Of a stretch of DNA of 64,000 nucleotides, positions 19,782 through 30,024 are shown one piece after another (position 1 is the first letter of the stretch; every line of letters begins with the position of its first letter). This stretch comes from Microbacterium sp. LWH11-1.2. Lineage in GTDB: Bacteria; Actinomycetota; Actinomycetes; Actinomycetales; Microbacteriaceae. The position numbers were made by a program, and so were the translations under genes. A model generated the notes under the pieces. That model did no database searches. It was given only the letters and a program-made list of their open reading frames with translations, and was not told the DNA's origin. The stretch is taken from the NCBI RefSeq assembly GCF_038397745.1, contig NZ_CP151636.1, positions 2,046,001-2,110,000 on the forward strand. Reading direction: 5' to 3'.

Positions 19782-20141
19782 ATGGCGAAGATCAAGAAGG
19801 GTGACCTGGTTCAGGTCATCACCGGAGCCACGCAGGAGCGTGGCGGCGATCGCGGTAAGCAGGGCAAGGTCCTCGAGGTCCTCGCCGAGAAGAACCGCGT
19901 CATCGTCGAAGGCGTGAACTACGTCACCAAGCACACGCGCGTCGGCCAGACGCAGCGTGGCACGAAGACCGGTGGCCTCGAGACCGTCGAGGCCTCCATC
20001 CACATCTCGAACGTCGCCGTCGTCGACCCTTCGACCAAGAAGCCGACCAAGGTCGGCCACCGGGTCGAGGAGAAGACCAAGGACGGCGTCAAGCGCACCG
20101 TCCGCGTGCGCTTCGCGAAGAAGAGCGGTAAGGACCTCTGA
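19782..20141 (+). CDS. rplX: 50S ribosomal protein L24
   Basis: A large-subunit assembly initiator with a KOW motif ([20 protein letters not shown]), 119 aa. It begins 3 nt after rplN, and its stop overlaps rplE by one base. Confidence 0.96.
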   Translation: MAKIKKGDLVQVITGATQERGGDRGKQGKVLEVLAEKNRVIVEGVNYVTKHTRVGQTQRGTKTGGLETVEASIHISNVAVVDPSTKKPTKVGHRVEEKTKDGVKRTVRVRFAKKSGKDL

Positions 20142-20731
20142 TGAGCACCGACACTGCCGCGCCGGCTGGCAAGATCCAGCCGCGCCTGAAGCAGAAGTAC
20201 AACGCCGAGATCAAGAAGGCGCTGCAGGACGAGTTCGGTTACGCGAACGTCATGCAGATCCCCGGCCTGGTCAAGGTCGTCGTGAACACCGGTGTCGGCG
20301 AGGCAGCTCGCGACAGCAAGGTGATCGACGGCGCGGTCGACGATCTCACCAAGATCACCGGCCAGAAGCCGATCGTCACGAAGGCCCGCAAGTCCATCGC
20401 GCAGTTCAAGCTGCGTGAGGGCCAGGCCATCGGTGCGCACGTCACCCTCCGCGGTGACCGCGCGTGGGAGTTCGTCGACCGCCTCGTCTCGCTCGCACTG
20501 CCCCGTATCCGCGACTTCCGCGGCCTCTCGGGCAAGCAGTTCGACGGGAACGGCAACTACACCTTCGGTCTCCAGGAGCAGAGCGTGTTCCACGAGATCG
20601 ATCAGGACAAGATCGACCGGGTTCGCGGTTTCGACATCACCGTCGTCACCACCGCGAAGACGGATGAAGAGGGTCGGGCTCTGCTCCGTCACCTCGGCTT
20701 CCCGTTCCGCTCGGAAGACGCACAGGCGTGA
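20141..20731 (+). CDS. rplE: 50S ribosomal protein L5
   Basis: A 5S rRNA-binding protein of the central protuberance, 196 aa, with [21 protein letters not shown] and the C-terminal [20 protein letters not shown]. About ten N-terminal residues are extra. It is the last gene before a break in the cluster, where rpsN would be expected. Confidence 0.96.
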   Translation: MSTDTAAPAGKIQPRLKQKYNAEIKKALQDEFGYANVMQIPGLVKVVVNTGVGEAARDSKVIDGAVDDLTKITGQKPIVTKARKSIAQFKLREGQAIGAHVTLRGDRAWEFVDRLVSLALPRIRDFRGLSGKQFDGNGNYTFGLQEQSVFHEIDQDKIDRVRGFDITVVTTAKTDEEGRALLRHLGFPFRSEDAQA

Positions 20732-20734
20732 TCA

Positions 20735-20775
20735 TTCGACAGGCTCAGTGACCATCGGTCACTGAGCCTGTCGAA
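20735..20775. repeat. Perfect 19-bp TTCGACAGGCTCAG palindrome between rplE and rpsH
   Basis: Arms 20735-20753 and 20757-20775 are exact reverse complements with a 3-nt centre. It is the best copy of the dispersed repeat in this window. It starts 4 nt after the rplE stop and may terminate the upstream transcript. Confidence 0.85.
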
Positions 20776-20782
20776 CTGCACG

Positions 20783-20788
20783 TACAAT
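20783..20788 (+). promoter_or_regulatory. Candidate -10 box of a promoter for rpsH onward
   Basis: TACAAT lies directly after the palindrome and 74 nt before rpsH. The -35 region falls in the right arm and is weak. The following ACAATTGAAG is nearly repeated before rpoA at 28939, supporting a shared promoter element. Confidence 0.45.
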
Positions 20789-20862
20789 TGAAGATTGCGT
20801 GTCATCGCAGGCCGTCTGTCGTGTAACGGCAGCCGGAACCTCATGAACAAAGGAAAACAACA

Positions 20863-21261
20863 ATGACAATGACAGACCCGGTCGCAGATCTGCTGACCCG
20901 TCTGCGCAACGCGAACTCGGCGCACCACGATTCCGTGACCCTGCCGTCGAGCAAGCTCAAGACGCACATCGCCGAGATCCTCCAGCAGGAGGGCTACATC
21001 GCCGGCTGGGAGACCTCTGACGCCCGCGTCGGGAAGAACCTCACGCTGTCGCTGAAGTACGGCCCGAACCGCGAGCGCTCGATCGCTGGCATCAAGCGCG
21101 TGTCGAAGCCCGGTCTTCGCGTGTACGCGAAGTCGACGGAGCTCCCCAAGGTGCTCGGCGGCCTCGGCGTGGCCATCCTGTCCACTTCCTCCGGTCTTCT
21201 CACCGACCGTCAGGCTGAGCAGAAGGGCGTGGGCGGAGAAGTTCTCGCCTACGTGTGGTAA
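20863..21261 (+). CDS. rpsH: 30S ribosomal protein S8
   Basis: A primary 16S rRNA-binding protein, 132 aa, in other bacteria the translational repressor of spc. [16 protein letters not shown] and the C-terminal [11 protein letters not shown] are canonical. Two in-frame ATGs 6 nt apart could start it; AAAGGA precedes the first. In most actinobacteria rpsN lies directly upstream; here it is absent. Confidence 0.96.
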   Translation: MTMTDPVADLLTRLRNANSAHHDSVTLPSSKLKTHIAEILQQEGYIAGWETSDARVGKNLTLSLKYGPNRERSIAGIKRVSKPGLRVYAKSTELPKVLGGLGVAILSTSSGLLTDRQAEQKGVGGEVLAYVW

Positions 21262-21267
21262 TCCCTC

Positions 21268-21804
21268 ATGTCGCGTATTGGACGACTTCCCATCGACGTG
21301 CCTGCGGGCGTCACCGTTTCGGTCGACGGCCGTGAGGTCGCGGTGAAGGGCCCCAAGGGTGAACTCACCCTCACGGTGGCCAGCCCCATCGAGGTCGCGG
21401 TCGAGGAGAACCAGGTTCTGGTCTCCCGCCCCGACGACGAGCGCGAGTCGCGGTCGCTTCACGGCCTGACCCGCACGCTCATCAATAACAACATCATCGG
21501 CGTGACCCAGGGCTACACCAAGGGTCTCGAGGTCGTCGGCACCGGTTACCGCGTGGCGCAGAAGGGCAGCTCGGTCGAGTTCGCCCTCGGCTTCTCGCAC
21601 CCGGTCCTCATCGACCCGCCCGCCGGCATCACGCTCACGGTCGAGGGCACCAACAAGCTCACCGTCAGCGGGATCGACAAGCAGGCTGTCGGCGAGGCAG
21701 CTGCCAACATCCGCAAGATCCGCAAGCCCGAGCCGTACAAGGGCAAGGGTGTGCGCTACGCCGGCGAGAACGTGCGTCGCAAGGCCGGAAAGAGTGGTAA
21801 GTAA
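21268..21804 (+). CDS. rplF: 50S ribosomal protein L6
   Basis: A protein near the factor-binding centre, 178 aa, with two copies of the L6 fold. It ends with the conserved [14 protein letters not shown] segment. It starts 6 nt after rpsH. Confidence 0.97.
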   Translation: MSRIGRLPIDVPAGVTVSVDGREVAVKGPKGELTLTVASPIEVAVEENQVLVSRPDDERESRSLHGLTRTLINNNIIGVTQGYTKGLEVVGTGYRVAQKGSSVEFALGFSHPVLIDPPAGITLTVEGTNKLTVSGIDKQAVGEAAANIRKIRKPEPYKGKGVRYAGENVRRKAGKSGK

Positions 21805-21806
21805 CC

Positions 21807-22166
21807 ATGGCTCTCAAGTCAAAGTCTGACGCCCGCGCGCGTCGTCACGCCCGCCTTCGCAAGAAGGTCGTCGGCACCGAGGTGCGTCCGCGCCTCGTCG
21901 TCAACCGTTCGGCTCGCCACGTCTTCGTGCAGCTTGTCGACGACAGCAAGGGTCACACCGTCGCGTCGGCTTCGACGCTCGAGACCGACCTGCGCTCGCT
22001 CGAGGGTGACAAGACCGCCAAGGCCCGCAAGGTCGGCGAGCTCCTCGCCGAGCGTGCGAAGGCTGCCGGCGTTTCCGAGGCAGTGTTCGACCGTGGCGGC
22101 AACCGCTACGCCGGTCGTGTCGCCGCCATCGCCGACGGCGCCCGCGAGGGGGGTCTGGCACTGTGA
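21807..22166 (+). CDS. rplR: 50S ribosomal protein L18
   Basis: A 5S rRNA-binding protein, 119 aa ([39 protein letters not shown]). It starts two bases after the rplF stop and overlaps rpsE by four bases. Confidence 0.97.
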   Translation: MALKSKSDARARRHARLRKKVVGTEVRPRLVVNRSARHVFVQLVDDSKGHTVASASTLETDLRSLEGDKTAKARKVGELLAERAKAAGVSEAVFDRGGNRYAGRVAAIADGAREGGLAL

Positions 22167-22864
22167 GTGACAACAAGGAGAACGAAGTGACCGAAGCGGC
22201 TGCTGCCACTTCCGAGACGGCTGCCGGCACCACGCAGGCTGAGCCGGCTCGCGATCAGCGCGACGGCCGCCGCGGCGGCCGTGGTGACCGCAACCAGGGT
22301 GGCCGCGACCGCAACTCGCGCGACCGTGGTGACAACCAGTTCCTGGAGCGCGTCGTCACCATCAACCGCGTCTCGAAGGTCGTGAAGGGTGGTCGTCGCT
22401 TCAGCTTCACCGCCCTCGTGGTCGTCGGTGACGGCAACGGTCTGGTCGGCGTCGGCTACGGCAAGGCCCGTGAGGTCCCCCTGGCGATCTCGAAGGGTGT
22501 CGAAGAGGCCAAGCGCAACTTCTTCCGCGTTCCGCGCGTCGGCAGCACGATCCCGCACCCGGTGCAGGGTGAGGCGGCCGCCGGTGTGGTCCTGCTTCGT
22601 CCGGCCGCTGCCGGTACCGGTGTCATCGCCGGTGGTCCGGTCCGCGCCGTGCTCGAGTGCGCCGGTATCCACGACGTGCTGTCGAAGTCGCTCGGCTCGT
22701 CGAACACGATCAACATCGTGCACGCGACCGTCGCTGCCCTGAAGCAGCTCGAGGAGCCTCGTGCGGTCGCCGCACGCCGTGGCCTCGAGTTCGACCAGGT
22801 TGCTCCGGCGCGTCTCGTCCGTGCGGAGGCTGACGCCATCGCCGCACAGAAGGTAGGTGCCTGA
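22163..22864 (+). CDS. rpsE: 30S ribosomal protein S5 with Arg/Gly-rich N-terminal extension
   Basis: A decoding-fidelity protein. The standard S5 double-stranded-RNA-binding fold begins near residue 60 ([20 protein letters not shown]). It is preceded by about 58 extra residues: an acidic Ala/Thr stretch, then an RGG-like run. The total is 233 aa, against about 166 in E. coli. Start is GTG overlapping the rplR stop; a GTG at 22187 is the alternative. Confidence 0.95.
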   Translation: MSDNKENEVTEAAAATSETAAGTTQAEPARDQRDGRRGGRGDRNQGGRDRNSRDRGDNQFLERVVTINRVSKVVKGGRRFSFTALVVVGDGNGLVGVGYGKAREVPLAISKGVEEAKRNFFRVPRVGSTIPHPVQGEAAAGVVLLRPAAAGTGVIAGGPVRAVLECAGIHDVLSKSLGSSNTINIVHATVAALKQLEEPRAVAARRGLEFDQVAPARLVRAEADAIAAQKVGA

Positions 22865-23049
22865 TGGCTTCGCGCCTCAAGGTCACGCAGGTCAAGTCCA
22901 AGGTGAGCGAGAAGCAGAACCAGCGTGACACGCTGCGCAGCCTCGGTCTGAAGCGCATCGGTGACAGCACCGTGCGCCCCGACGACGCGCAGACGCGCGG
23001 CTACGTCAAGACCGTCGCCCACCTCGTCAAGGTTGAGGAGATCGACTAA
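22864..23049 (+). CDS. rpmD: 50S ribosomal protein L30
   Basis: A small large-subunit protein, 61 aa, normal length, with [19 protein letters not shown]. Its start overlaps the rpsE stop and its stop overlaps rplO, each by one base. Confidence 0.96.
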   Translation: MASRLKVTQVKSKVSEKQNQRDTLRSLGLKRIGDSTVRPDDAQTRGYVKTVAHLVKVEEID

Positions 23050-23711
23050 TGGCTGAGAAGAACGACGCCGTCGAGGCCGAGAAGGCCCCGAAGAAGGCTG
23101 CCGCTCCCAAGGCTGCCGCCGAGAAGAAGCCGGCTGCGAAGACGGCAGAGAAGAAGCCCGCTGCGAAGAAGGCGCCGGCCACGTCCGCCGCCGCCGACGC
23201 CAAGGCCGACGCTCCCGCCAAGAAGCCCGCCGCCAAGAAGGCTGCGCCCAAGAAGGATGCTCCGGCATCCCGCCCGGGCGTGCTGAAGGTGCACCACCTG
23301 CGTCCGGTCCCCGGATCCAACACCGCGAAGACCCGTGTGGGTCGCGGTGAGGGCTCCAAGGGCAAGACCGCCGGTCGCGGCACCAAGGGCACCAAGGCTC
23401 GCAACACCGTTCGCGTCGGCTTCGAGGGTGGGCAGATGCCTCTGCACATGCGCACCCCGAAGCTGCGCGGGTTCAAGAACCCGTTCCGCGTCGAGTACCA
23501 GGTCGTGAACCTGGAGAAGCTCGCGGAGCTGTACCCGAAGGGCGGCGACGTCACCGTCACCGACCTGGTCGCCAAGGGCGCCGTTCGCAAGAACGAGAAG
23601 GTCAAGGTTCTCGGAAACGGCGACATCGCCGTGAAGCTCACCGTCGCGGTCGACAAGGTCTCGGGTTCCGCCGAGCAGAAGATCGTGGCTGCGGGCGGTT
23701 CCGTCAAGTAA
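23049..23711 (+). CDS. rplO: 50S ribosomal protein L15 with long Lys/Ala N-terminal extension
   Basis: Residues from about 77 onward are a complete L15 ([29 protein letters not shown] in sense, [12 protein letters not shown]). Residues 1-76 are a low-complexity run of AAKK/PAAK units resembling histone H1-like or mycobacterial HupB tails. The total is 220 aa against about 147 usual. The start ATG overlaps the rpmD stop, so the extension is very likely translated. Last gene before a strong terminator. Confidence 0.94.
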   Translation: MAEKNDAVEAEKAPKKAAAPKAAAEKKPAAKTAEKKPAAKKAPATSAAADAKADAPAKKPAAKKAAPKKDAPASRPGVLKVHHLRPVPGSNTAKTRVGRGEGSKGKTAGRGTKGTKARNTVRVGFEGGQMPLHMRTPKLRGFKNPFRVEYQVVNLEKLAELYPKGGDVTVTDLVAKGAVRKNEKVKVLGNGDIAVKLTVAVDKVSGSAEQKIVAAGGSVK

Positions 23712-23717
23712 CCACCG

Positions 23718-23754
23718 CACAAGAGGGGCCGGAGATTCTCCGGCCCCTCTTGTG
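23718..23754 (+). terminator. spc terminator after rplO
   Basis: Perfect 18-nt complementary arms (23718-23735 with 23737-23754) begin 6 nt after the stop. It separates the ribosomal genes from secY, which are cotranscribed in E. coli. Confidence 0.85.
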
Positions 23755-23864
23755 GTTACACCACGCGGGTCAGGTTCGGCCCACGCAGTCCGGGGTTCCC
23801 GGATGGGTTACCCTGGTCTTTCAGCCGTCCTTCGGGAATCGGCAACTTTTCAGGAGGAACGTTC

Positions 23865-25187
23865 TTGTTCAGCGCCATCGCGCGGATCTTCCGCACGCCC
23901 GACCTGCGTCGGAAGATCGGTTTCACTCTCGCCATCGTCGCGATCTACCGACTCGGCTCCAACGTCCCCGCACCGTTCGTGAACTTCCCGAACGTGGAGG
24001 AGTGTCTCGCGGCCAACTCCGGCACCGACGGACTGCTCGGACTCGTCAACCTCTTCTCGGGCGGCGCGCTCCTCCAGCTGTCGATCTTCGCGCTGGGCGT
24101 GATGCCGTACATCACCGCGACGATCATCACGCAGCTCCTCCGCGTGGTCATCCCGCACTTCGAGGCGCTGCACAAGGAGGGTCAGGCCGGCCAGGCCAAG
24201 CTGACCCAGTACACGCGCTACCTCACCATTGCGCTCGCGCTGCTCCAGTCGACCACGCTCGTCACCGTCGCCCGCAGCGGCCAGCTCTTCGGCACGACCG
24301 ACCTCGCCGCCTGCCAGCAGCTCCTGACCAACGACGTGTGGTGGGCGCAGCTGCTCATCATCATGGCGATGACCGCCGGCACCGGACTCATCATGTGGTT
24401 CGCCGAGCTCGTCACCGAGCGCGGCATCGGCAACGGCATGTCCCTGCTGATCTTCACCTCGATCGCCGCGACGTTCCCCGGCGCCATGGGCCTCATCTGG
24501 CAGACCAAGGGCTTCGAGGTGTTCCTGCTCGTGCTCCTGGTCGGAATCGTCGTGATGGGTCTCGTCGTCTTCGTCGAGCAGTCGCAGCGACGGATCCCCG
24601 TGCAGTACGCCAAGCGCATGGTGGGCCGCCGCACCTACGGCGGCACGAACACCTACATCCCGATCAAGGTGAACATGGCGGGTGTGATCCCCGTGATCTT
24701 CGCCTCGTCGCTGCTGTACATCCCGGCGCTCATCGCGCAGTTCAACACCCCGCAGGACGGCTCCGTGCCGGCGGCCTGGGTCACCTGGATCAGCGCGAAC
24801 TTCACCACGGGCAACCACCCGGTCTACATGGCGGCGTACTTCCTGCTGATCATCGGGTTCACCTACTTCTACGTCGCGATCACGTTCAACCCTGTCGAGG
24901 TCGCCGACAACATGAAGAAGTACGGCGGGTTCATCCCCGGCATCCGTGCCGGTCGTCCGACGGCCGAGTACCTCGACTACGTCCTCACCCGCATCACGCT
25001 CCCCGGCTCGCTGTACCTCGGCCTGATCGCGCTCATCCCGCTGATCGCCCTGGCCACTGTCGGCGCCAACCAGAACTTCCCGTTCGGTGGCGCCTCGATC
25101 CTCATCATCGTCGGCGTCGGCCTCGAGACGGTGAAGCAGATCGATGCACAGCTGCAGCAGCGTCACTACGAAGGGCTTCTCCGATGA
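23865..25187 (+). CDS. secY: Preprotein translocase subunit SecY
   Basis: The protein-conducting channel of the plasma membrane, 440 aa with ten transmembrane helices. The N-terminus [17 protein letters not shown] is typical of actinobacteria. It starts at TTG behind a strong AGGAGGA. A TACCCT -10-like box lies about 50 nt upstream. It overlaps adk by four bases. Confidence 0.96.
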   Translation: MFSAIARIFRTPDLRRKIGFTLAIVAIYRLGSNVPAPFVNFPNVEECLAANSGTDGLLGLVNLFSGGALLQLSIFALGVMPYITATIITQLLRVVIPHFEALHKEGQAGQAKLTQYTRYLTIALALLQSTTLVTVARSGQLFGTTDLAACQQLLTNDVWWAQLLIIMAMTAGTGLIMWFAELVTERGIGNGMSLLIFTSIAATFPGAMGLIWQTKGFEVFLLVLLVGIVVMGLVVFVEQSQRRIPVQYAKRMVGRRTYGGTNTYIPIKVNMAGVIPVIFASSLLYIPALIAQFNTPQDGSVPAAWVTWISANFTTGNHPVYMAAYFLLIIGFTYFYVAITFNPVEVADNMKKYGGFIPGIRAGRPTAEYLDYVLTRITLPGSLYLGLIALIPLIALATVGANQNFPFGGASILIIVGVGLETVKQIDAQLQQRHYEGLLR

Positions 25188-25780
25188 CAGCATCCGCACG
25201 TCTTCTCATCGTCGGCCCGCAGGGCTCCGGAAAGGGCACGCAGGGCGTGCGCATCGCCGAGTCCTACGGCATCCCGGTCGTGTCGACCGGTGACATCTTC
25301 CGGGCGAACATCAAGGAGGGGACGCCCCTCGGCCAGCAGGTCACGGCGATCCTCGACAAGGGCGACCTCGTTCCGGACGAGCTGACGAGCGAGATCGTGC
25401 GCGACCGTCTGTCGCAGGAGGATGCCGCGAACGGCTTCCTCCTCGACGGATACCCCCGCAACGTGGCCCAGGTCGCGCACCTCGAGGAGTTCCTCGCAGG
25501 ACGCGGCGAAGCGCTCGATGCCGTCATCCTGCTCCAGGTGCCGCGCGAGGAGAGCATCGCTCGCCTGGGTCTGCGCGCCGCCGAGCAGGGGCGTTCGGAC
25601 GACACGGACGCGGCCATCGCGCACCGTCTGGACATCTACGAGCACGAGACGGCTCCGATCATCGAGGTCTACGGTGCCAAGGGCATCGTCGACCGGATCG
25701 ACGGGGTCGGGTCGCTCGACGAGATCACCGAGCGCATCTCCGCCGCATTGGCCGCTCGCGGCCTGCGCCTCGCGGCCTGA
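25184..25780 (+). CDS. adk: Adenylate kinase
   Basis: Converts AMP and ATP to two ADP in the cytoplasm, 198 aa. The P-loop is [10 protein letters not shown], followed by [10 protein letters not shown] and DGYPRNVAQ. It is the short form: the LID region between [13 protein letters not shown] and AAIAHRL lacks the roughly 30-residue insert. It overlaps secY, an arrangement common in Gram-positives. Confidence 0.95.
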   Translation: MTASARLLIVGPQGSGKGTQGVRIAESYGIPVVSTGDIFRANIKEGTPLGQQVTAILDKGDLVPDELTSEIVRDRLSQEDAANGFLLDGYPRNVAQVAHLEEFLAGRGEALDAVILLQVPREESIARLGLRAAEQGRSDDTDAAIAHRLDIYEHETAPIIEVYGAKGIVDRIDGVGSLDEITERISAALAARGLRLAA

Positions 25781-25789
25781 GGCCTCGCG

Positions 25790-26641
25790 ATGTTCCGCCG
25801 GTCGATCTACAAGACCCCGGCTCAGCTTCGAGCCATGGTCGAGCCTGGACTCATCACGGCGGCGGCTCTCGATGCCGTGCGTCCGCTGATCAGGGCCGGT
25901 GTCACCACCCTGGAGCTGGATGCCGCGGCGAACCGCACGATCCTCGATCGTGGAGCCGAGTCGAACTTCCAGCTCGTGCGCGGGTACCACCACACCGTGT
26001 GCGTGTCCGTGAACGAGCAGGTCGTGCACGGCATCCCTGGCGACCGCGTGCTGCGCCCCGGAGACATCGTCTCGGTGGACTGCGGCGCACAGTTCCACGG
26101 CTGGAACGGCGACAGCGCGATCACGGTCGTCGTCCCGGATCCCGAGCGCCCGGAGCTGGTGGCGCAGCGCGAGGAGCTCTCGCGCGTCACGGAGGGCTCG
26201 ATGTGGGCGGGGATCGCCGCGATGGCAGCGGTGGACTCGATCGACGAGATCGGTGCGGCCATCCAGGAGTACATCGAGGCCCAGGGGCCGTCGGCGGTGT
26301 CGGGGGAGCCCTACGGCATCCTCCGCGAGTACGTCGGCCATGGCATCGGGCGCAAGATGCACGAGGCGCCGAGCGTCTTCAACTACCGCACGCCCGAGCG
26401 CGGCGCGGACGTCAGGCCGGGACTCGTCCTCGCGATCGAGCCGATGGTGACCGCAGGAGGTGAGGCGACCTACATCGAAGACGATGACTGGACCGTCACG
26501 ACCGTTGACGGCACAGACGGCTCACATTGGGAACATAGCGTGGCCCTGCATGATGGGGGTATCTGGGTGCTGACCGCGCCCGATGGCGGAAAGGCCGGAC
26601 TCGCCCCGTTCGGGGTCGAGCCTCGAGAGATCGGAAAGTAA
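25790..26641 (+). CDS. map: Methionine aminopeptidase type I
   Basis: Removes the initiator Met from nascent proteins, 283 aa. Metal ligands are visible as the Asp of VDCGAQFHGWNGDSAIT, His of VGHGIGRKMHEAP, Glu of AIEPMV and Glu of SHWEHSVAL. It follows adk after 9 bp and shares its last base with the next gene. Confidence 0.94.
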   Translation: MFRRSIYKTPAQLRAMVEPGLITAAALDAVRPLIRAGVTTLELDAAANRTILDRGAESNFQLVRGYHHTVCVSVNEQVVHGIPGDRVLRPGDIVSVDCGAQFHGWNGDSAITVVVPDPERPELVAQREELSRVTEGSMWAGIAAMAAVDSIDEIGAAIQEYIEAQGPSAVSGEPYGILREYVGHGIGRKMHEAPSVFNYRTPERGADVRPGLVLAIEPMVTAGGEATYIEDDDWTVTTVDGTDGSHWEHSVALHDGGIWVLTAPDGGKAGLAPFGVEPREIGK

Positions 26642-27303
26642 TGGCAGCGGCGAAGAGCAACACGAACTGGTTCGCGATCGGCGTCTCCATCGCCGTGGTC
26701 GTGGTGCTGGTCGTGCTCGGTGGTCTCGTGGTGTTCCTCAACAACCAGGCCACGGCTCCCGGCGTCGCTCCGAAGAGCGACATCATCAACGAGGAGACCG
26801 GTGCCATCTCGTTCGGCGACGGCGAGGACGAGGTCGACACATTCGTCGACTTCATGTGCCCGATCTGCGGCACCTTCGAGGACCAGTACGGCGAGAAGCT
26901 GCAGGCCGCCGCGGCCGACGGCAAGATCACGCTGAACATCCACCCGGTCTCGATCCTCGACCGCTTCTCGCAGAACACGCAGTTCTCCACCCGGGCCGCC
27001 GGCGCGATGTACTGCGTCGCCGAGAAGGCCCCGGAGGCCGCGCTCGACTACTTCAACCTCCTCTTCGCCAACCAGCCGGAGGAGAACACGGCCGGCCTCA
27101 GCGATGAGGAGCTCGCCGCCTTCGCCGAGCAGGCGGGCGCCGGCGCGGCGGCGGACTGCATCGCCGACGGCACCTACATGGACTTCGTCCTGGACCAGAC
27201 CAAGGCTCAGGAGATCGCGGGCACGCCGACCATCGAGGTCAACGGCAAGCGTCTCGACCTTCAGGCCGGCGAGATCACCGAGATGGAGAAGCTCCTCGGT
27301 TGA
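26641..27303 (+). CDS. Membrane-anchored DsbA-like thiol:disulfide protein
   Basis: A 220-aa protein with one transmembrane anchor (about residues 10-33) and an extracytoplasmic DsbA-type thioredoxin fold. The active site is C73-P-I-C76 in DFMCPICGTFE. The cis-proline loop reads AGTPTIEVNG. A second Cys pair (CVAE and DCIADG) may form a structural disulfide. It probably oxidises or isomerises secreted proteins, fitting its place behind secY. The start overlaps the map stop. Confidence 0.88.
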   Translation: MAAAKSNTNWFAIGVSIAVVVVLVVLGGLVVFLNNQATAPGVAPKSDIINEETGAISFGDGEDEVDTFVDFMCPICGTFEDQYGEKLQAAAADGKITLNIHPVSILDRFSQNTQFSTRAAGAMYCVAEKAPEAALDYFNLLFANQPEENTAGLSDEELAAFAEQAGAGAAADCIADGTYMDFVLDQTKAQEIAGTPTIEVNGKRLDLQAGEITEMEKLLG

Positions 27304-27328
27304 TCCTCCACCCGCGCATCCGGTCGAG

Positions 27329-27357
27329 TTGCCGGATGCTCCGGGGTCGGATAACAT
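27329..27357 (+). promoter_or_regulatory. Promoter of the infA-rpmJ-rpsM-rpsK gene group
   Basis: TTGCCG (27329-27334) and TAACAT (27352-27357) are separated by exactly 17 bp, giving a leader of about 100 nt. Confidence 0.75.
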
Positions 27358-27463
27358 AGATCTTTGGTGCCTTGTGCCTTGATTCGGCGTGTCCGATCGG
27401 TGCGGCACCGCACACCACCCACCCACCGCAGATCGACCGGTCTGCAGAAGCGTCAGCGAGGCT

Positions 27464-27685
27464 ATGGCTAAGAAAGACGGTGTCATCGAGATCGAGGGCG
27501 TGATCTCCGAGGCTCTGCCCAACGCGATGTTCCGCGTTGAGCTCAGCAACGGACACAAGGTCCTGGCAACGATCTCCGGAAAGATGCGGCAGAACTACAT
27601 CCGCATCATCCCCGAGGACCGCGTGGTCGTGGAGCTCAGCCCCTACGACCTGACCCGCGGACGTATCGTCTACCGCTACCGCTGA
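27464..27685 (+). CDS. infA: Translation initiation factor IF-1
   Basis: An OB-fold factor that occupies the A site during initiation, 73 aa, normal length. [20 protein letters not shown] and the C-terminal [13 protein letters not shown] are canonical. The frame is open upstream to 27389, but that part belongs to the leader. Confidence 0.96.
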   Translation: MAKKDGVIEIEGVISEALPNAMFRVELSNGHKVLATISGKMRQNYIRIIPEDRVVVELSPYDLTRGRIVYRYR

Positions 27686-27750
27686 TCGGTCGAGAAGTAA
27701 CGGCCTGCCTCGGTCACGGGGCGGTACGAAGACAGCGATAAGGAAACATC

Positions 27751-27867
27751 ATGAAGGTCAACCCCAGCGTCAAGCCGATCTGCGATCACTGCAAGGTGAT
27801 CCGTCGTCACGGCCGCGTCATGGTGATCTGCAAGAGCAACCCGCGTCACAAGCAGCGCCAGGGCTGA
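27751..27867 (+). CDS. rpmJ: 50S ribosomal protein L36 (zinc-binding form)
   Basis: A 38-aa protein, [20 protein letters not shown] at its start. Cys at 11, 14 and 27 and His at 32 make the zinc ribbon, so this is the Cys-containing paralogue. AAGGAAA precedes the ATG. Length and position between infA and rpsM are normal. Confidence 0.96.
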   Translation: MKVNPSVKPICDHCKVIRRHGRVMVICKSNPRHKQRQG

Positions 27868-27930
27868 CCTGCGCTGCGCGGCTCGCTCGCGCACATCTCA
27901 CAACTCAATACGAAACGGCAGGATCAGACG

Positions 27931-27950
27931 CTTCGACAGGCTCAGCGACC
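27931..27950 (+). repeat. Dispersed repeat copy between rpmJ and rpsM
   Basis: CTTCGACAGGCTCAGCGACC is an exact left arm of the repeat family. The right side (27951-27975) is a degenerate complement, suggesting decay of a former palindrome. Confidence 0.7.
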
Positions 27951-28043
27951 GGGTGACCGGCGGAACTGTCGAGGCTGACACCTCGGGGCGGAGGCCCGGG
28001 CACCGATCCTGTTCCATACCTCCACTACATCCAGGAGAACCGC

Positions 28044-28418
<375 letters not shown>

Positions 28419-28449
28419 GCGGGGCCCCAGGGACTAGGAGAACACTTTC

Positions 28450-28848
28450 ATGGCTGCACCCAAGGCCGCCGCGCGCAAGCCGCGCCGCAAGGAAAAGAAG
28501 AACATCGCGCTGGGCCAGGCCCACATCAAGTCGACGTTCAACAACACGATCGTCTCGATCACCGACCCGTCCGGCGCTGTCATCAGCTGGGCTTCGTCGG
28601 GTGGCGTGGGCTTCAAGGGCTCCCGCAAGTCGACCCCGTACGCGGCAGGTCTCGCCGCCGAGTCCGCTGCGCGTCAGGCGCAGGAGCACGGCGTCAAGAA
28701 GGTCGACGTCTTCGTGAAGGGTCCGGGCTCCGGCCGCGAGACCGCGATCCGCTCGCTCCAGGCCGCCGGCCTCGAGGTCGGCTCGATCTCGGACGTCACC
28801 CCGCAGGCGCACAACGGTTGCCGCCCGCCGAAGCGTCGCCGCGTCTGA
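28450..28848 (+). CDS. rpsK: 30S ribosomal protein S11
   Basis: A platform protein near the mRNA exit, 132 aa, ending in the invariant [22 protein letters not shown] precedes the ATG. rpsD, often next in this operon, is absent here; rpoA follows after 153 bp. Confidence 0.97.
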   Translation: MAAPKAAARKPRRKEKKNIALGQAHIKSTFNNTIVSITDPSGAVISWASSGGVGFKGSRKSTPYAAGLAAESAARQAQEHGVKKVDVFVKGPGSGRETAIRSLQAAGLEVGSISDVTPQAHNGCRPPKRRRV

Positions 28849-28856
28849 CAACGCTT

Positions 28857-28914
28857 GTCGAGTCGCCCGCCCTGCGACAGGCTCACGGAGCCATGTCGGG
28901 TCGGGCGACTCGAC
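28857..28914 (+). terminator. Hairpin enclosing a degenerate repeat between rpsK and rpoA
   Basis: GTCGAGTCGCCCG (28857-28869) pairs with its exact complement at 28902-28914. The 32-nt loop contains a degenerate repeat, GCGACAGGCTCACGGAGCC. A second small hairpin (GCCCGC/GCGGGC, 28915-28928) follows. Together these may attenuate transcription into rpoA. Confidence 0.5.
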
Positions 28915-28937
28915 GCCCGCGTGCGGGCATCGACTTC

Positions 28938-28943
28938 CACAAT
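28938..28943 (+). promoter_or_regulatory. Candidate -10 box of an rpoA promoter
   Basis: CACAAT, followed by TGAAG, echoes the TACAATTGAAG found before rpsH. It lies 59 nt before rpoA; no clear -35 box. Confidence 0.35.
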
Positions 28944-29001
28944 TGAAGACCTCACCACACCACATGTCATATAGCGGGCATGTGATCGAAAGGAACACAG
29001 A

Positions 29002-29991
29002 GTGCTCATTGCACAGCGTCCCACACTGACCGAGGAAAAGATCGTCGAGAACCGTAGCCGGTTCATCATCGAGCCTCTGGAGCCCGGCTTCGGATACACG
29101 ATCGGCAACGCGCTGCGTCGCAGCCTGCTGTCGTCGATCCCCGGCGCCGCTGTCACCAGCGTTCGTCTCGACGGCGTGCTGCACGAGTTCAGCACCATCC
29201 CCGGCGTGAAGGAGGATGTCACCGAGATCATCCTCAACATCAAGCAGCTCGTCGTCTCCTCGGAGCGCGACGAGCCCATCACCGCCTACCTGCGCAAGAC
29301 CGGTGCGGGCGAAGTGACCGCCGCTGACATCTCGGCTCCGGCCGGTGTCGAGGTCCAGAACCCCGAGCTCGTCATCGCGACTCTCAACGAGACCGCGAAG
29401 TTCGAGCTCGAGCTCACGATCGAGCGCGGCCGCGGCTACGTCTCGGCGACGCAGAACCGCAACGAGTACGCCGAGGCCGGTCAGATCCCGATCGACTCGA
29501 TCTACTCGCCGGTCCTCAAGGTCAGCTACCGCGTCGAGGCGACTCGTGCCGGTGAGCGCACCGACTTCGACAAGCTCGTCCTGGACGTCGAGACCAAGTC
29601 GTCGATCAGCCCCCGCGACGCCGTCGCTTCGGCTGCGAAGACGCTCACCGAGCTGTTCGGTCTCGCTCGCGAGCTGAACGTCGAGGCCGAGGGCATCGAG
29701 ATCGGCCCGGCGCCGGTGGAGGCTGTGAACTCCAGCGAGCTGTCGATGCCGATCGAGGACCTCGACCTGTCGGTCCGCTCGTACAACTGCCTGAAGCGTG
29801 AGGGCATCAACACTGTTTCGGAGCTCGTCGCCCTCTCGGAGACGCAGCTCATGAACATCCGCAATTTCGGCCAGAAGTCGGTCGACGAGGTGCGCGACAA
29901 GCTCATCTCGCTCGGTCTGTCGCTCAAGGATTCGGTGCCCGGTTTCGACGGTGCCCACTTCTACGGCGGCAGCGAAGACGAGTCCTTCTGA
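29002..29991 (+). CDS. rpoA: DNA-directed RNA polymerase subunit alpha
   Basis: Assembles RNA polymerase through its N-terminal dimerisation domain ([20 protein letters not shown]). The C-terminal domain (about 255-310, with [19 protein letters not shown]) contacts UP elements and activators. 329 aa, complete. GTG start behind AAAGGA. Confidence 0.97.
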   Translation: MLIAQRPTLTEEKIVENRSRFIIEPLEPGFGYTIGNALRRSLLSSIPGAAVTSVRLDGVLHEFSTIPGVKEDVTEIILNIKQLVVSSERDEPITAYLRKTGAGEVTAADISAPAGVEVQNPELVIATLNETAKFELELTIERGRGYVSATQNRNEYAEAGQIPIDSIYSPVLKVSYRVEATRAGERTDFDKLVLDVETKSSISPRDAVASAAKTLTELFGLARELNVEAEGIEIGPAPVEAVNSSELSMPIEDLDLSVRSYNCLKREGINTVSELVALSETQLMNIRNFGQKSVDEVRDKLISLGLSLKDSVPGFDGAHFYGGSEDESF

Positions 29992-30024
29992 TACCCGACC
30001 TTTCTGACCAGGAGTTAGACGATT

